A stretch of 64,000 nt of DNA. Origin: JANQEU01 sp965228045. GTDB lineage: Bacteria; Bacteroidota; Bacteroidia; Cytophagales; Cyclobacteriaceae. Of this stretch, positions 62,481 to 64,000 are shown piece after piece (the first letter of the stretch is position 1; the number at the start of each line of letters is the position of its first letter). The stretch is taken from the NCBI GenBank assembly GCA_965228045.1, contig OZ245789.1:496001-560000 (forward strand). Direction: 5' to 3'. The notes under the pieces were generated by a model. The model saw only the letters and a list, made by a program, of their open reading frames with translations. It was not told the DNA's origin and made no database searches. Made by a program: the position numbers and the translations under genes.

Positions 62481-64000
62481 TTAAAGCGTTCTCTTTACTT
62501 CTCTGATTTCGTACCCTTCGATTACATCACCCACCTTGATGTCATTGTAATTTTTGATGCTTATTCCACACTCGTAGCCGCTTTTCACCTCCTGGACATC
62601 ATCTTTGAATCTCTTCAATTGATTGATTTCACCTTCGTAGGTTACGATACCTTCTCTAATCAGCCGAACTTTGTTGGACCTCTTCACAAATCCATCAGTT
62701 ACATAACATCCGGCCACGGTGCCAACTTTTGATATCTTGAAAACTTCTCTTACTTCGATGTTACCGGTAATTACTTCCTCCTCGGTTGGAGCAAGCATAC
62801 CTTCCATCGCATCTTTGATCTCGTTAATGGCGTCGTAGATTACAGAATACAGCCTGATCTCGATTTCCTCAGTTTCGGAAATCTTTCTGGCGCCACCTGA
62901 TGGACGTACCTGGAAACCAACGATAATGGCATCCGAGGCAGAGGCCAACAGAACATCAGATTCAGAAATCTGTCCAACACCTTTGTGGATGATATTAACC
63001 TGCACCTCGTCCGTAGAAAGCTTAAGCAATGAATCAGACAAAGCCTCTACTGAACCATCCACATCACCTTTTACAATTACATTAAGCTCTTTAAAGCTTC
63101 CAATGGCAAGTCTCCTACCAATTTCGTCCAGTGTAATGTGCTTTTTGGTACGAACGGACTGCTCACGAATAATCTGCTCTCTCTTCGTCGCAATCTCCCT
63201 CGCCTCCCTGTCGGATTCCATGATGTTGAACTTATCACCGGATTGCGGTGCACCGTCCAAACCAAGCATCAATACCGGGGTAGCCGGTCCAACCCTGTCA
63301 AGTTTATTACCTCTATGATCAAACATGGCCTTTACCTTGCCAAAATATGGTCCTGCCAGTAGGACATCTCCTACTTTCATGGTACCGCCTTGAACCATAA
63401 GGGTGGTTACGTAACCACGGCCTTTGTCCAGACTGGCTTCTATCACAGTACCCACGGCTGGTTTTTTTGGATTGGCCTTTAATTCAAGAATTTCCGCTTC
63501 AAGCAATACTTTTTCCAGGAGGTCTTCAATTCCTTCACCGGTTTTGGCAGAAATATGCTGACACTGATACTTACCACCCCAGTCTTCCACGAGGATATTG
63601 ATATTGGAAAGCTCCTCTTTGATCTTGTCAGGGTTAGCATTTGGCTTATCTACCTTGTTGATTGCAATCACAATTGGCACACCAGCCACCTGTGCGTGGT
63701 TGATCGCCTCCTTAGTCTGAGGCATCACTGCGTCGTCTGCAGCCACCACTATAATGACAATATCCGTAATCTTAGCACCCCGTGCACGCATGGCGGTAAA
63801 TGCTTCGTGACCAGGTGTATCGAGGAAAGCAATTCTTTTACCCCCTTCGGTCATTACGTCATATGCACCAATGTGCTGGGTAATGCCTCCGGCTTCCCCC
63901 TCGGTTACTTTTGAATCCCGAATGTAATCCAGAAGCGATGTCTTACCATGGTCGACGTGACCCATAATGGTAACGATCGGTGCCCGTTCTTCGAGTTGAT
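62481..64000 (-). CDS. infB: Translation initiation factor IF-2, C-terminal part (5' end outside window)
   Basis: About 506 residues are visible; the frame stays open to the window edge at 64000. The GTPase domain has all G-motifs: GHVDHGKTS, 'DTPGHEAF', 'NKVDKPN' and SAKTGEG. Domains II, III (about 310-400) and IV (C2, fMet-tRNA-binding, ends 'YEIREVKRTL') follow. It positions initiator tRNA on the 30S and promotes subunit joining. The missing part is the long N-terminal region. The gene ends 90 bases before the oadG start. Confidence 0.97.
   Translation of the reverse strand, partial: QLEERAPIVTIMGHVDHGKTSLLDYIRDSKVTEGEAGGITQHIGAYDVMTEGGKRIAFLDTPGHEAFTAMRARGAKITDIVIIVVAADDAVMPQTKEAINHAQVAGVPIVIAINKVDKPNANPDKIKEELSNINILVEDWGGKYQCQHISAKTGEGIEDLLEKVLLEAEILELKANPKKPAVGTVIEASLDKGRGYVTTLMVQGGTMKVGDVLLAGPYFGKVKAMFDHRGNKLDRVGPATPVLMLGLDGAPQSGDKFNIMESDREAREIATKREQIIREQSVRTKKHITLDEIGRRLAIGSFKELNVIVKGDVDGSVEALSDSLLKLSTDEVQVNIIHKGVGQISESDVLLASASDAIIVGFQVRPSGGARKISETEEIEIRLYSVIYDAINEIKDAMEGMLAPTEEEVITGNIEVREVFKISKVGTVAGCYVTDGFVKRSNKVRLIREGIVTYEGEINQLKRFKDDVQEVKSGYECGISIKNYNDIKVGDVIEGYEIREVKRTL

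Noticed and set aside
1..64000. CRISPR arrays, tRNA genes, insertion sequences or prophage genes
   Set aside because: No regularly spaced repeats, transposase-like proteins or tRNA-sized gaps were seen; the gaps are too short and mostly hold promoters or hairpins.

Overview
The window looks like a chromosomal segment of a marine or soil Bacteroidota bacterium of the Cytophagales/Cytophagia type. The evidence is the type IX secretion/gliding cluster (PorP/SprF-like protein, then gldK-gldL-gldM-gldN), a TonB-dependent receptor, the partial ATP synthase operon atpB-E-F-H-A-G without atpD/atpC, bactofilin, the Bacteroidota-type biotin carboxyltransferase/OadB pump, and -7 promoter boxes of the form TAnnTTTG. 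It is almost fully coding: no intergenic gap exceeds about 210 bases, and I see no tRNA, rRNA, CRISPR array, insertion sequence or prophage.

Layout. 1-9.3 kb: end of a TonB-dependent receptor, two unknown exported proteins, an SDR epimerase, a LOG-family protein, uvrA, and a LytS/LytTR two-component pair. 9.3-20.5 kb: hemW, an Omp85 protein, a DUF4271-type membrane protein, hemD, then porP-like, gldK, gldL, gldM, gldN and a FISUMP-domain protein. 20.5-27.2 kb (minus strand): uvrC, a class A penicillin-binding protein and a TPR protein resembling SprE/PorW. 27.2-35.4 kb: M23 peptidase, bactofilin, the ATP synthase operon, then a UbiA-like membrane protein coupled to a methyltransferase. 35.4-38.1 kb (minus): hpf, xerC-like, rpsU and an acyl-CoA dehydrogenase. 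38.2-49 kb: CAP-domain lipoprotein, glyS, MtfA-like peptidase, dgt, RND/MMPL exporter, ileS, lspA. 49-53.2 kb: a Spy-like protein and a sulfatase on minus, and an M28 peptidase on plus. 53.3-58.3 kb: five tightly packed genes for unrecognised envelope proteins, including an 801-residue leucine-rich-repeat protein. 58.3-64 kb: an agmatinase-like ureohydrolase, a sodium-pump decarboxylase operon (oadG, alpha, oadB on minus) and the C-terminal part of infB.

The most novel-looking unit is the five-gene 53.3-58.3 kb cluster (lipoprotein, two small exported proteins, LRR protein, coiled-coil membrane protein). Its LRR protein carries a WWxxLPxxW motif three times, each heading a block of leucine-rich repeats. 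Other structural points of interest are the frequent TTG start codons, a terminator-like hairpin whose U-run abuts the xerC start codon, an inverted repeat over the predicted oadG promoter, and divergent genes whose start codons overlap in one CATG.

All assignments come from reading the sequence and from knowledge of the families. No database or structure search was run.
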